Part shown: in pieces, positions 51,042 to 59,803 of the stretch
Layout of the letters: the number at the start of each line of letters is the position of its first letter
Numbering within the stretch: position 1 is the first letter of the stretch
Origin: Candidatus Megaera polyxenophila
Lineage (GTDB): Bacteria; Pseudomonadota; Alphaproteobacteria; Rickettsiales; Rickettsiaceae
NCBI GenBank assembly: GCA_037101405.1
Contig: AP017966.1
Span: 84,260 to 148,259 of the forward strand
Reading direction: 5' to 3'
Length of the DNA: 64,000 bases
Program-made: the position numbers and the translations under genes
The notes under the pieces: model-generated
What the model was told of the DNA's origin: nothing
Database searches by the model: none
The model's input: only the letters and a program-made list of their open reading frames with translations

Positions 51042-54000
51042 TTAATTCAAGCTCTCGGCTTGAATAGCTGTTCTTTCCTCTTCCTCATAATTTGCCGGAA
51101 CTGCCATTGGAATAATTTGTGCCGGAGCATTCCGCGTACTTTCTGTAATACCTAGTGCCTCTAAATTCAGTTTATAACATCTCATTTTGCTATTCGTTTT
51201 GGTATAATGCACCATCCACGTAGAACGATAAGTTATTTGATCATCGCCGTACTTTTCTACGTAAGGAGTGATATAGTTTTTTTCTCGGATTATTTTTTTG
51301 CAATAATTGAGATTCAAACCCTTTAATGCTTCATTTTCTAAAAAATTTTGAAAAATATAAAAAACAGTTTGATCTATTACAGAAAACTTATGTTCTTGTT
51401 CATCAGGTTTTTTTGACATAATCCCAACGCATTTATGTTGGATCGGTGGACGTAACCATTCCTCTTGGCCATTGCAATAGAAATTATTTTGGTTCTCTAA
51501 CCAGAATTTTATTAACCTCTGTTTTATTACTTTAACTTCAGAAGGAGTCGTATAGTCTTCAATTTCATTCAACCAACGCCTAAATATTTTTGCCACATCT
51601 TCAAAAACCGCAATCTTAGTGAAGCCATATTTTTTAGGTAAGACCCCACTTTTCATAGCTATAACCCCTGCCGCTGCAATACTGCTTAATACTTCTGCAA
51701 CTCTTCCTACTTGGGAAGCAGCATTAGCCGGCAAGTTAAAGCCTAGCCATTCGGTTTTTAAAACCTCTATTTCTTTTAATATGCTATCAAAGTTATTCTC
51801 TATAAAAATATAATCAAGAAACGCATTGATGGGAGTTCCTTTATATTGGAAGCACGCATCACGCAAAAACTCTGCGAACTGCTTGGGGTTTTCTTTAAAT
51901 TCATGTAAGTCTTCAAAAACTCCGTATTCAGCGGAAATAACGGCAGGAATATCTATAAACCTAACTGTTTGCCCTCCTTTTATTTCCCCGCTAAGATTGG
52001 CTATATGTGCTGCAAAGCTAGGCTCTCCGCTACTTAAAACCATGGTATTCCATGTTTTTGCAGTCCTATTACCAAAACCGATACCTCTACTATCTGCCCT
52101 GTTTTTACTTTGCCCGTTAATAATGAGATACGCTACTTGCTCTATTACTTCTCGAGTTTTTAGGTTGGTCAGTTCATCCAAACAAAGTAGTGAATCATTT
52201 TTTTGTAGTGCAAGATTTTCAATGCCGTTAGCTGTTCCATTCCAAGGAATATAACCTTTGCCATAATTCCCCCAAACTGAACCTGCAACTCCTAACATCA
52301 CGCTCTTACCTTTTGAACTTTCACCAAAGAAATGTAATATCGTGCCGTCCCTGTTTAAAGGCGTTAAAAATATAGGAGTAAATGCCGTATATATAGCAAA
52401 ACATAAGTTAGAGTTATTTTCTGCTAGCCTTGCAATATGCTCTTGCCATTCTTTCAATTCTCCTTTTTGTTGCCGCACTTCATTTTGCTTCATTTTAAAT
52501 TCGAGTACGTTTAATTGCCTTGTTTCTTCCCTGTTTCTATAAAATGTTTGTAATCCCTCTTTACTCGGTAAATTGTAGCAACTTAAGTCTGCATTCCAAC
52601 CTAACCTATATATCATAGAAACGTTAGTGTCAGTTTTGTTAACTAGAATATAAACAGTTAAAGCAAAAAAGTGTGCAGGGTTGAAGTTAAGCCCCGCATC
52701 GAGTAAATGCTGTTTTAAAGTGTCATTCTTAGCTACTAACGGAATCAATATCTCTTTTTTGATCTTATGCCTGTCAATGATTGACATTATAAAACAATAT
52801 TGACCTTCGCTATTTTGACCCTGTCCTTTCAGCTCTATATAGTCGGATATTCTTACGGGTACTTCCTGTATTATACCGAAACCTTCTTTATTTTTAGTCA
52901 TAAAATAAAGGGTATCATCGGTTAAAACAAAATCATAGCTACCCATACTTTTTCTTAGCTTTATCTTTTCGCTCTTATTGAAATTATCTACTTTATTTTT
53001 AGCTACCCTCTGTTGTATAGTAAGCATCGTAATTGGGTTTTCCACTTCTTGCTGAAATGAATAATAGGTGCGAGCTACTACTTCAGGTCTATAACGATCC
53101 TCGTGCTCATCTTTTGAAGACCAGTGATCCCAAACAGCCAAACCATGCTCACTTCCTTCGTAGTAATGATGTAGCGCCATCCCTACTTCTAACCACTCCT
53201 GATAATTCAAATTTGATACAGGATACAATTCTAATATACGTTCTACTTTTTGTGGCTTAAATCTGTTTTTATCAATTCTATTATTACTAACTTTTTTATC
53301 CGTGGTTTTTTGAATTACGGCCTCACTTCCTGCTTCTTGGCTAAGAAAGAGTTTATGGTCAAATAATTTGCCGACATTTCTTTTTGACCATAATTCATAT
53401 TTATACCCAACTTCTAAGTCGGGTTGACCGGTAATTGTAATGACCACAGGCAATAACATACCTTGGCTTGGAGTCCTTGAAGCCTGGTCGATATATTCTT
53501 GAAAACTTAGAGTTTTGGAAAAATTATTGACTATTCTATTGTAATCTTTTGGCTCTATATACTCATTGCACCTTATTAAAACCCGCACACAAGCTATATT
53601 AGCGGTATGGCTTGGGGTGGAATATGCCACGTATTCAAAATCTTTAAGCTCTTGTTCTAGTTTTAATTCTAATTGCTCTATCCCCTCCGGATATTTATCT
53701 ATATCTAAAACGAGCAATGACCTAAATTGAAGATTCTTATTATTTCGTTGTGCAGGCTCAAAATGACCGCCAACAAAATAAGGTAGATTAGTTTTTTTCT
53801 CTATTGAAATCAGTTGCTTTATAGCATCTAGATGATCCAACTCAACTATCTTGTTATTATCGTAAATAAATTTAAAAGTTTTCTCATCACGTTTTCGGTT
53901 ATCGTATTCAACAATATGTTCCTTTGGTTTTAAAATAAAATTATCAATAAATTCATCCCAATTAATTTCCTCGTTTTGGACTTCCTTGGTTCTTACATTT

Positions 54001-54104
54001 TTGCCAAAGCTAATAAGTACTGAAGTATTTATTAATTTTTCGGCTTCTACATTATCTTGAATAGAATCGCTCTGCACTGATATGTCTTTATTTTGATTAG
54101 TCAT
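51042..54104 (-). CDS. Primase-helicase with PriCT-2 and DUF927 domains
   Basis: This 1020-aa multi-domain replication protein has an N-terminal primase-polymerase-like part (residues about 60-270, with SLLVLDIDKYPEG), a PriCT-2 domain (about residues 290-350: LNYQEWLEVGMALHHYYEGS) and a DUF927 ATPase (Walker A GESSKGKSVML near residue 593, Walker B LLCLDELTNL). Such proteins prime and unwind DNA in phages and mobile elements. The neighbouring decamer array is a plausible origin. Confidence 0.87.
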   Translation of the reverse strand: MTNQNKDISVQSDSIQDNVEAEKLINTSVLISFGKNVRTKEVQNEEINWDEFIDNFILKPKEHIVEYDNRKRDEKTFKFIYDNNKIVELDHLDAIKQLISIEKKTNLPYFVGGHFEPAQRNNKNLQFRSLLVLDIDKYPEGIEQLELKLEQELKDFEYVAYSTPSHTANIACVRVLIRCNEYIEPKDYNRIVNNFSKTLSFQEYIDQASRTPSQGMLLPVVITITGQPDLEVGYKYELWSKRNVGKLFDHKLFLSQEAGSEAVIQKTTDKKVSNNRIDKNRFKPQKVERILELYPVSNLNYQEWLEVGMALHHYYEGSEHGLAVWDHWSSKDEHEDRYRPEVVARTYYSFQQEVENPITMLTIQQRVAKNKVDNFNKSEKIKLRKSMGSYDFVLTDDTLYFMTKNKEGFGIIQEVPVRISDYIELKGQGQNSEGQYCFIMSIIDRHKIKKEILIPLVAKNDTLKQHLLDAGLNFNPAHFFALTVYILVNKTDTNVSMIYRLGWNADLSCYNLPSKEGLQTFYRNREETRQLNVLEFKMKQNEVRQQKGELKEWQEHIARLAENNSNLCFAIYTAFTPIFLTPLNRDGTILHFFGESSKGKSVMLGVAGSVWGNYGKGYIPWNGTANGIENLALQKNDSLLCLDELTNLKTREVIEQVAYLIINGQSKNRADSRGIGFGNRTAKTWNTMVLSSGEPSFAAHIANLSGEIKGGQTVRFIDIPAVISAEYGVFEDLHEFKENPKQFAEFLRDACFQYKGTPINAFLDYIFIENNFDSILKEIEVLKTEWLGFNLPANAASQVGRVAEVLSSIAAAGVIAMKSGVLPKKYGFTKIAVFEDVAKIFRRWLNEIEDYTTPSEVKVIKQRLIKFWLENQNNFYCNGQEEWLRPPIQHKCVGIMSKKPDEQEHKFSVIDQTVFYIFQNFLENEALKGLNLNYCKKIIREKNYITPYVEKYGDDQITYRSTWMVHYTKTNSKMRCYKLNLEALGITESTRNAPAQIIPMAVPANYEEEERTAIQAESLN

Positions 54105-54469
54105 GTTTATAAACCTTTTTTAATAATTTAAAAAAAGCCTTTAAAATAGTGACTAAACAACGACTGCTAGTTATTTTATTAGGTTAATAAAGCAAAAAAA
54201 ATCTCTATTTCCCTTAAAATATGCTATAATGATATTTAAGAAATAACTAAAAACTTGTTGGGTATTGTAGTTATTCCTGTGTATCTCATCATTGCTAGTC
54301 ATTTTTAATGGCTTTGCTGGCTCTGCCTTTCTTCTGCCGCCTTGCAGAAGAAGGAGAGTCCTTAAAATTTATATTACCATACATTTTTCTGATCTTGATT
54401 TTCTCGTACTTTTTTACCTTTGTTATGATGCTATTAACGGCTAATTATCAAGGAAAAACCCCTTGTATC
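54105..54469. other. Intergenic region with a strong hairpin
   Basis: These 365 bases separate the primase gene from the next operon gene. TTCTTCTGC (54329-54337) and GCAGAAGAA (54344-54352) form a perfect 9-bp stem with a 6-nt loop. A second weaker inverted repeat (AATAACTA / TAGTTATT) is near 54242-54275. A TATAAT box lies at about 54224. An ORF from 54308 to 54541 (77 aa, hydrophobic) overlaps the hairpin and the next gene and is doubtful. Confidence 0.4.
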
Positions 54470-54790
54470 TTACCTACTGAGTTTTTTATGATATTTATCA
54501 TATGCTCTAGCAAATTTAGGGTCTTTTTCCCTCTCTACTAAAACTAGCTGCTTGCAGCGGTTAACACTTATCTCAAGATCATCTACCGATTCCGATAGCC
54601 GAGTTAAATGCCTGGTTACTAATTCTTTTTGTTTTTCGATATTAAATCTAGCAACCAGAAAATTATCATTCTGACCAAGATTGCTACTTAAAAGCCAATA
54701 ACGAATTTCAAGTAAATCTCTGGTATTATCAAAATCGTCAATAAGATTGTATAAATTAGTAATATTCTGCTGTATTTCCTGATTCATCAA
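54470..54790 (-). CDS. Unknown helical protein
   Basis: The 106-aa helical protein (NITNLYNLIDDFDNTRDLLE, SESVDDLEISVNRCKQLVLV) has no recognised family. It lies 8 nt after the OB-fold-like gene in the same direction and upstream of the primase gene, so it is likely part of the replication operon. Confidence 0.65.
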   Translation of the reverse strand: MMNQEIQQNITNLYNLIDDFDNTRDLLEIRYWLLSSNLGQNDNFLVARFNIEKQKELVTRHLTRLSESVDDLEISVNRCKQLVLVEREKDPKFARAYDKYHKKLSR

Positions 54791-54798
54791 AAACCTCT

Positions 54799-55374
54799 TT
54801 AAAATGGTATTTCGTCACTAACAAGCTCACCGGTACTTTGTCTATTACTCGTTGAACTAATCGTAAATTTACCGCTTCTCTCATTCATATACTCGCTATA
54901 TTCAGCATGATCGGGCGTCAGTATGGTTTTAATCTCGTTACGAGGTTTATAACCTTTGTCATTAATGGTAATCTCCGCTAGGCATACTAGGTTATCTAAG
55001 TCGGCAAAGCTCTTAATCTGTCTCTGTTTTTCTGCCTCTGGTGATTTGTCCTTAGAATGCAGCGAATTAGCAGAGTTAAGTATTGCTCTAATCATACTCC
55101 TACCGATTTCTGCATATAGCGGCGAATTATCGCTATGAAGACCAATATTGCTCCAGACCTTTCTATTCTCGTACTCGCCGCTTAAGATTACAAACTCACA
55201 GGCAAGATATACGCAAGACCCGGATTTACTTTTAGTTGCCCATCCATCTGGCCATTCTTTTGTAACGTGGTTGCCTTTTTTTATCAGCAAGCGAACTTTT
55301 GCTATGGTTTTATGCGGTATTAATTCGTAAGACATTTGGTCTTCGGCATCGTTAAAGTTATTCCATTTACTCAT
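54799..55374 (-). CDS. Phage-type OB-fold/SSB-like protein (DUF669-like)
   Basis: The 191-aa protein starts SKWNNFNDAEDQMSYELIPH and has the beta pattern of DUF669-type single-strand-binding proteins (TIAKVRLLIKKGN, GSCVYLACEFVILSGEYENR, CLAEITINDKGYKPRNEIKT). Its C-terminus ends SDEIPF, the same tip as the SSB at 11630-12055 (PDEIPF). It would therefore bind single strands and recruit SSB partners. It overlaps the next upstream gene by 8 nt. Confidence 0.68.
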   Translation of the reverse strand: MSKWNNFNDAEDQMSYELIPHKTIAKVRLLIKKGNHVTKEWPDGWATKSKSGSCVYLACEFVILSGEYENRKVWSNIGLHSDNSPLYAEIGRSMIRAILNSANSLHSKDKSPEAEKQRQIKSFADLDNLVCLAEITINDKGYKPRNEIKTILTPDHAEYSEYMNERSGKFTISSTSNRQSTGELVSDEIPF

Positions 55375-55594
55375 TGTTTTGCTCTATTAATTGGTTGATA
55401 AAATTTTCACTGCCTTTCTTAAACTTGGCGGACGCTTCCTTGGTAAACAGCATTGCATCTACTAAAGAAGCCCTTGCATCTGCTTCGATGATCTCGTTAA
55501 TAATCAACTTAAGTGGAGGTAATCGGCACTCTTTTTGACTTATGGAAATAACTACTTCAGCTAAAGAGCTATTATTAATTAGTGCATTTCTCAC
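55367..55594 (-). CDS. Unknown small protein
   Basis: The 75-aa helical protein (LAEVVISISQKECRLPPLKL, LVDAMLFTKEASAKF) has no recognised family. It overlaps both neighbours (8 nt and 20 nt) within the replication operon. Confidence 0.6.
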   Translation of the reverse strand: MRNALINNSSLAEVVISISQKECRLPPLKLIINEIIEADARASLVDAMLFTKEASAKFKKGSENFINQLIEQNNE

Positions 55595-56090
55595 TTTTTA
55601 CTCCCGCAGTTTCATTAACTACACTCTTCGTTGCTATTTTTGTTGCTGCATATTTATCAGCATCACCTTTAGGTAATAAAAATCCTTTCGAGGTCATCAA
55701 ATTATTTTCTATGACCGGATAACGTCCTGAATTGTATAAAAGGATTAGTAGATTCTTTGGGAATATGTAAATAATCTCATAATTACCTATACAGTATAAC
55801 CATGAGTTATCTTCTCTAAATATTCCGCCTTTGTAATATTCCTGCTCCGGAGAAACTCTATGCTCTGTTTCAATGTAAAGGTTATTGGTACTGACAAAAT
55901 TTTGATCGTATTTGATTTCAAACCCCTGTAGGTTTTCACCTATTTCAAATTGAAATTCCTTACTCTGTAAATTAACTAAAGGAATATTTAAATTCTTCAT
56001 AATCTGCACAGCACAATAATCCTGAAACTTTTGCCCTATAGGTAATCTTGATTGATAAAGCTCTTTATAATGATCAAATTTCATTGCCAA
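55575..56090 (-). CDS. Putative PD-(D/E)XK-type protein
   Basis: The 171-aa protein contains LQGFEIKYDQNF, an ExK-like pair, and LYIETEHRVSPEQEYYKGGI. This suggests a small endonuclease fold, like phage-type nucleases. The catalytic set cannot be confirmed by eye. It overlaps the ParB-MT-A70 gene by 17 nt. Confidence 0.5.
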   Translation of the reverse strand: MAMKFDHYKELYQSRLPIGQKFQDYCAVQIMKNLNIPLVNLQSKEFQFEIGENLQGFEIKYDQNFVSTNNLYIETEHRVSPEQEYYKGGIFREDNSWLYCIGNYEIIYIFPKNLLILLYNSGRYPVIENNLMTSKGFLLPKGDADKYAATKIATKSVVNETAGVKSEKCTN

Positions 56091-57204
56091 AAACCTCCCA
56101 CTCTTCTACTGACTTGCGAGCAAAAAGTTCAAGCTTGTTGCCGTAGGTGTATAGAGTTTCAATTATGTTCCTAAATTCCTCGGGTTTTTCCGAATGACGC
56201 CCAACCCTCTCAACAACCTGTACCGAGTCAACTCTACTCGTATTGTCAGGCACGCCGCTTCCCTTAGTAGCTATAAATAAATGCTCATGCCTTACAGAAG
56301 TATAATTACCGAGGTTGGCTCGCACCTTATCCCAGATAATATTGGTTTTATATTTAAAGCCCCAAGAATTTATGAGATCCAGTGCCTCTGGTAATAACGG
56401 AGCTGTACCCCATAGAAATAAAACAGCGTTTTCTTCAGATAGAGAGACAACAGGCATGCTTTTAAGCTCCTCCATAGTCATTGTGTTGTAGTGATCGGTA
56501 GCCCCGCCAAAACCGCTTCTCTCGTCCCCATATTGCCATGGTGGATCGGCATATATAACTCGGTACTTACCTTTTGGCCACTCTGTAGCTTTATTCTTCT
56601 CTAGACGCTCGGCTTTTTTAATTTGGGTATAGACTTTCTTAATACTGGACTTGCCCTCGGCAACTTCGGCTTTTTGTTCCTCAGTGCCTTGTTGTTGAAT
56701 TTTATCATACTGGAAAGCTGTCATATGGCTTACACCTGCACGTTTAGCTATAGCCTCTAATGCTCTACCCTTTTCTGTGTTTTCTGGTGTTGCATTATCT
56801 AGTTGCGGTGTGTAAACTAGTTTACTAGCCGTATTATCTATTTCTTTAAACTGAGTAGCCTGCATCCTTTCCTTAGCTTTTTCCGCCTCAAACTCCTTGA
56901 ACCTATATGCAAGAGCAAGTCTAGTTTCTGTTGGCAAGTTCCTTCTGCTAAACTGGTTATTGATCATCCAGAGTTTTACATCCAGTTCGGTTTCTAACTC
57001 TGATTTTTCTACTACGTCAAAGCTTATGCCGTGCTTAGTACAAATAGCATACCTGTGGTGTCCGTCTATTATGGTATTATTCCATACTACTAGCGGATCA
57101 CGGCAACCTTCATGCTTAAGGCTAGCTTCTAACGAACTTAATTCCTCTAGGTTTAAACTTGGAATAAGATTTTGAAATTCTGGATTAATTATTAGTTCCA
57201 TAAT
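56074..57204 (-). CDS. ParB-domain/MT-A70 adenine methyltransferase fusion
   Basis: The N-terminal ParB-like nuclease domain (about residues 1-110: VVWNNTIIDGHHRYAICTKH, RRNLPTETRLALAYRF) is followed by a helix-turn-helix-like linker (AIAKRAGVSHMTAFQYDK) and an MT-A70 methyltransferase (YRVIYADPPWQYGDERSGFG; catalytic DPPW). The start at 57204 is chosen because GGAGG precedes it; an earlier ATG (57252) lies inside the AlpA gene. It likely methylates adenines of the element, giving protection or gene control. Confidence 0.9.
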   Translation of the reverse strand: MMELIINPEFQNLIPSLNLEELSSLEASLKHEGCRDPLVVWNNTIIDGHHRYAICTKHGISFDVVEKSELETELDVKLWMINNQFSRRNLPTETRLALAYRFKEFEAEKAKERMQATQFKEIDNTASKLVYTPQLDNATPENTEKGRALEAIAKRAGVSHMTAFQYDKIQQQGTEEQKAEVAEGKSSIKKVYTQIKKAERLEKNKATEWPKGKYRVIYADPPWQYGDERSGFGGATDHYNTMTMEELKSMPVVSLSEENAVLFLWGTAPLLPEALDLINSWGFKYKTNIIWDKVRANLGNYTSVRHEHLFIATKGSGVPDNTSRVDSVQVVERVGRHSEKPEEFRNIIETLYTYGNKLELFARKSVEEWEVFGNEI

Positions 57205-57409
57205 TCCCTCCTTCCTTATTACTTGTAATAAGCTTGCGGATATCCTCAACACGCCAAGCGGTGATTCTTTTTCCTAATCTTACCCCCTTTGGGAAATGAC
57301 CGGATTTAACACCTGTTAGCCAAGTTGATTTGCTAATAGGCAGCAGTTTTAAGATCGTAGGAAGCCTCACAAAGGCCGCTTTATCTGGTAATAAATGGTG
57401 ACTCATATT
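57185..57409 (-). CDS. AlpA-like excisionase/regulator
   Basis: The 74-aa winged-helix protein has FVRLPTILKLLPISKSTWLT then GVKSGHFPKGVRLGKRITAW then RVEDIRKLI, the AlpA/MerR-like pattern. The start at 57409 has an AGGAG box. A paralogue is at 63798-64000. AlpA proteins activate integrase or phage genes; here it may control the methyltransferase operon, whose start it overlaps by 20 nt. Confidence 0.85.
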   Translation of the reverse strand, partial: NMSHHLLPDKAAFVRLPTILKLLPISKSTWLTGVKSGHFPKGVRLGKRITAWRVEDIRKLITSNKEGGNYGTNN

Positions 57410-57445
57410 CAATTGCTCCTTTTTATGGTTAAACAGTGGAAGCAA

Positions 57446-57550
57446 TATTAATGCGTTTTATTAAGGGGTGTGAGGGAACATAAGATTTTCGTGCCGAAAA
57501 AGTACTTGTTTGGGATACCTAAAAGGTATATATGGACTGGCTAAAAAGGG
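57446..57550 (-). promoter_or_regulatory. Conserved region upstream of alpA, copy 1
   Basis: About 100 non-coding bases are nearly the same as 63661-63765 in opposite orientation, with a core ATCCCAAACAAGTACTTTT followed by TCGGCACGAAAAT. The conservation and position suggest a promoter/operator for the AlpA-methyltransferase operon. Confidence 0.55.
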
Positions 57551-57571
57551 AAAAATAAATTAAAAATATCT

Positions 57572-57603
57572 AATCATCCCAAGATTAGTTCTTTGGGATG
57601 ATT
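57572..57603 (-). terminator. Hairpin terminator after the 247-aa gene
   Basis: AATCATCCCAA (57572-57582) and TTGGGATGATT (57593-57603) form an 11-bp stem that overlaps the stop codon of the upstream gene and is followed, in its direction, by a T-rich run. A related hairpin with mismatches is at 63605-63634. Confidence 0.75.
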
Positions 57604-58328
57604 TTATTATTAGCTACAGGAAGAAGACCAAGTAATTCTCTAGCAGGAGCTATATATTTACGCATAGTCTCATCGCTCATTATTTTAAAATTAAATTCAC
57701 AATTAGCGGCTTTATTTGAAATATTATTAGCGTTAAAACTATCTCCTGTAAGCTCCTTGTTTATCTTTGCCATGATAGCTAGCATTTCTATGTATCCTTT
57801 TTCAGTTCTTATATCTATAGGAGTTTCTAACTCTGCTTTTAGTTTAGAGTTTTGAGCTACTACATCACTGATTTTTTCCTTTAACTCTTCATTTTCTTGC
57901 TTAAAATCAGGTACGTTATGAAAAAATTTTACCATATTTGCCAATTTTTTAGGAAAAGGATGTTGATAATTCTTTTTTTCGGTCCATAAGACAAATTTTA
58001 AAAGATTTACACTATGAACTATAGGTATTCCATTAGTGTCAAAGAAAGTATTAGTCTTATTTACCTGTTCTATTTTAGGGGAAAAGGCTAAGGCCGTAAA
58101 AATGGTTTCTAACTCTTTAGTATGTATTGCAGCATCTTGAATCTTTCTTGTTATCTCTATAGCTTTTTGATAAAGTTTTCTTTCCACCAAATATTGGTAA
58201 TATCCTTCTTGATCGTTAAACTCATCAGGATTAATATCAAGCCATAACATGAGAGCTGTACCGAGTGATACTAAATCTCTTTCGCAATAAACTTTATAGA
58301 AATCAGGGATATCATCATCAGTATTCAT
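57585..58328 (-). CDS. Conserved unknown protein with coiled coil, copy 1
   Basis: The 247-aa protein is homologous to 62896-63621 (nearly identical in its first 130 residues, diverged in the coiled-coil part around residues 140-165). Features are FYKVYCERDLVSLGTALMLW near the start and FNFKIMSDETMRKYIAPARE near the end. No family is recognised. It lies between the BRO-N gene and the AlpA gene in both cassettes. Confidence 0.75.
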   Translation of the reverse strand: MNTDDDIPDFYKVYCERDLVSLGTALMLWLDINPDEFNDQEGYYQYLVERKLYQKAIEITRKIQDAAIHTKELETIFTALAFSPKIEQVNKTNTFFDTNGIPIVHSVNLLKFVLWTEKKNYQHPFPKKLANMVKFFHNVPDFKQENEELKEKISDVVAQNSKLKAELETPIDIRTEKGYIEMLAIMAKINKELTGDSFNANNISNKAANCEFNFKIMSDETMRKYIAPARELLGLLPVANNKIIPKN

Positions 58329-58406
58329 ATATAGTGCTTATACCTTAATATTCTCCAACTAGTCACCCCACCACTGCATCATTTCTCTTCTAGATATTGA
58401 GCATGG

Positions 58407-58685
58407 TTATTGAATTAATCTTAATAAGGTTTCTACATTAGCAATATCGGTTAAATATTTCTTACCATCAGGAGCTTTTAATTTCAACCCGTGATAAAAT
58501 GTCACGACTTCACTTTTTTCTTGAATTAATCGTTGTTTTAATTTTCTCCAATAAGCACTGGCATTAGTACTATCGGTTAATGCACCTACAACATCAACAA
58601 CCGAGAAAAACCATGTGTCGGTTTTTTTGTCATATGTCCTACGAATTTTGTGGTCTTCAAAAATAGCTAAATCATTCTTTGTCAT
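58407..58685 (-). CDS. Stand-alone BRO-N domain protein, copy 1
   Basis: The 92-aa protein is a BRO-N/DinD-type domain: IFEDHKIRRTYDKKTDTWFF, then VVDVVGALTDSTNASAYWRK, then LKLKAPDGKKYLTDIANVET. Normal DinD/BRO proteins continue for another 150 or more residues after LLRLIQ; both copies here stop at that point, so they are either truncated or a minimal form. It starts 6 nt after the toxin stop. Confidence 0.8.
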   Translation of the reverse strand: MTKNDLAIFEDHKIRRTYDKKTDTWFFSVVDVVGALTDSTNASAYWRKLKQRLIQEKSEVVTFYHGLKLKAPDGKKYLTDIANVETLLRLIQ

Positions 58686-58691
58686 TTCTCA

Positions 58692-58868
58692 TTACTTAAA
58701 AATATCGTTATGTGTACCTGTACGTTCTAGTCGCAACACTTCGTCATCTAAATAATAAACTAGCAACCAATCAGGCTCTATATGACATTCCCAGTAGCCT
58801 TTATATTTACCTATTAATTTATGAAGGCAATACTTTTCCGGTAGTAATGAATGATGTTCTATTCCTTT
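58692..58868 (-). pseudogene. C-terminal fragment of YafQ-type toxin (cut by rearrangement)
   Basis: It is identical to the last part of the toxin at 62233-62532, including CHIEPDWLLVYYLDDEVL and ERTGTHNDIF with the catalytic residues, but without a start. It joins the replication-gene half at 58869. The missing N-terminal part is at 20660-20784. Matching continues to 58868, where the two genes meet. Confidence 0.9.
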
Positions 58869-59371
58869 CTAAGTCAGGTCGTCCTTTTTCTGATAACTTC
58901 ATTATCCAGCTAGTTTTAAAAATGTCTAAAAATTCCAAGATAAAGGCTAGTTTTGATTATAAAAACGGATTTATTGCTTATATGGCTTGGGCTTTGCGTT
59001 ATGAAAAACACGACGCAGTTAAAACAGGAAATATCAATTTTAGGTTTAAGGCTAATATACCAGCAAACAGTGATGAACATCAGGAACAGCAGAAACAACT
59101 TAAACTACTGAAGTTACCGGAAGGAATATGGGGAAATATTTGCCAGAAACTCATTGTTATTTATGACGAATATGCTTATAGAAACTGGTTTAGCAAATTA
59201 ACTCCTGTTATTGACAAGGAAGCTAAAACCATTGAGCTAAAAGCTCCAAATTTGTTTGTTAAGCAATGGGTAAAAGATAACTACGGAGAAGTAATTATAA
59301 ATATAATAAAAGACTTAGGATTTGAGCTTAAGGAGATATCAAGTAGTTATAATCTAAAAAGAGGCTATTAA
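58869..59371 (+). pseudogene. C-terminal half of replication protein Rep B (cut by rearrangement)
   Basis: The frame enters from the junction and encodes SKSGRPFSDNFIIQLVLKMS, then MAWALRYEKHDAVKTGN, which align with SGRDFSLNAMNEILLDMSKR and CLKYEKRDAVKTGN of Rep A. It ends in a DnaA-N-like domain (IWGNICQKLIVIYDEYAYRN, ELKAPNLFVKQWVKDNY). Its N-terminal half is at 20785-21542. An apparent start at 58712 lies inside the toxin antisense and is not real. Confidence 0.88.
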
Positions 59372-59373
59372 TT

Positions 59374-59763
59374 ATGAATAAAAACAAAAGAAGTGGTAGC
59401 AAAAATAATTATAAACATTTCAAAGCTACTGTCGGAGCAATTAGTGAAGAAGTTGATTACTTCGGTAATTGCAAGGAAGTATTATCATTAAACAAAGTAC
59501 ATCTAAACACTAAAAAAAATAATCCAATTGCCGATTATGCCGTTATCAATAAAAACAAAGCCACAGAGACTTTATTTGAAATAGCACAAAAAGGTTTAGA
59601 AAATCAGGCAGTTTCATTTGACGGCAAAATAACAGATTGCAGGCATGTCCAATTGTATGATGGCATGAAGTTTTTGCACAATGAGTCTCACTGTAAAATT
59701 GGATATATCAAAAATATTAATATTCATTATAAAAAAACGCAATCATCCCTTGACATTCAATAG
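59374..59763 (+). CDS. Unknown protein after Rep B, C-terminus altered by IS1595
   Basis: The 129-aa basic protein (KRSGSKNNYKHFKATVGAIS, LENQAVSFDGKITDCRHVQL) has no recognised family. The element at 59738 changes the last residues. Excising it with one 8-bp repeat restores an ending of HYKKIKKAK and a stop, so the native protein is about 127 aa. It follows the Rep B stop by 2 nt. Confidence 0.65.
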   Translation: MNKNKRSGSKNNYKHFKATVGAISEEVDYFGNCKEVLSLNKVHLNTKKNNPIADYAVINKNKATETLFEIAQKGLENQAVSFDGKITDCRHVQLYDGMKFLHNESHCKIGYIKNINIHYKKTQSSLDIQ

Positions 59764-59803
59764 ATAATAGTTTATACTTAGGTTTATAATAAGGTAAAGA
59801 ATT

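Noticed and set aside
54308..54541. A 77-aa hydrophobic ORF
   Set aside because: It has no ribosome-binding site, crosses a strong hairpin and overlaps the end of a better-supported gene on the other strand by 72 nt.
58712..58868. Start of a 219-aa ORF at the toxin/Rep B junction
   Set aside because: The first 50 or so codons are the antisense of the toxin fragment; only the part after 58868 matches the replication protein.
20784..58868. The breakpoints as products of recombination between IS copies
   Set aside because: No insertion sequence lies at either junction and the shared bases are only one or two, so IS-IS recombination does not explain them.
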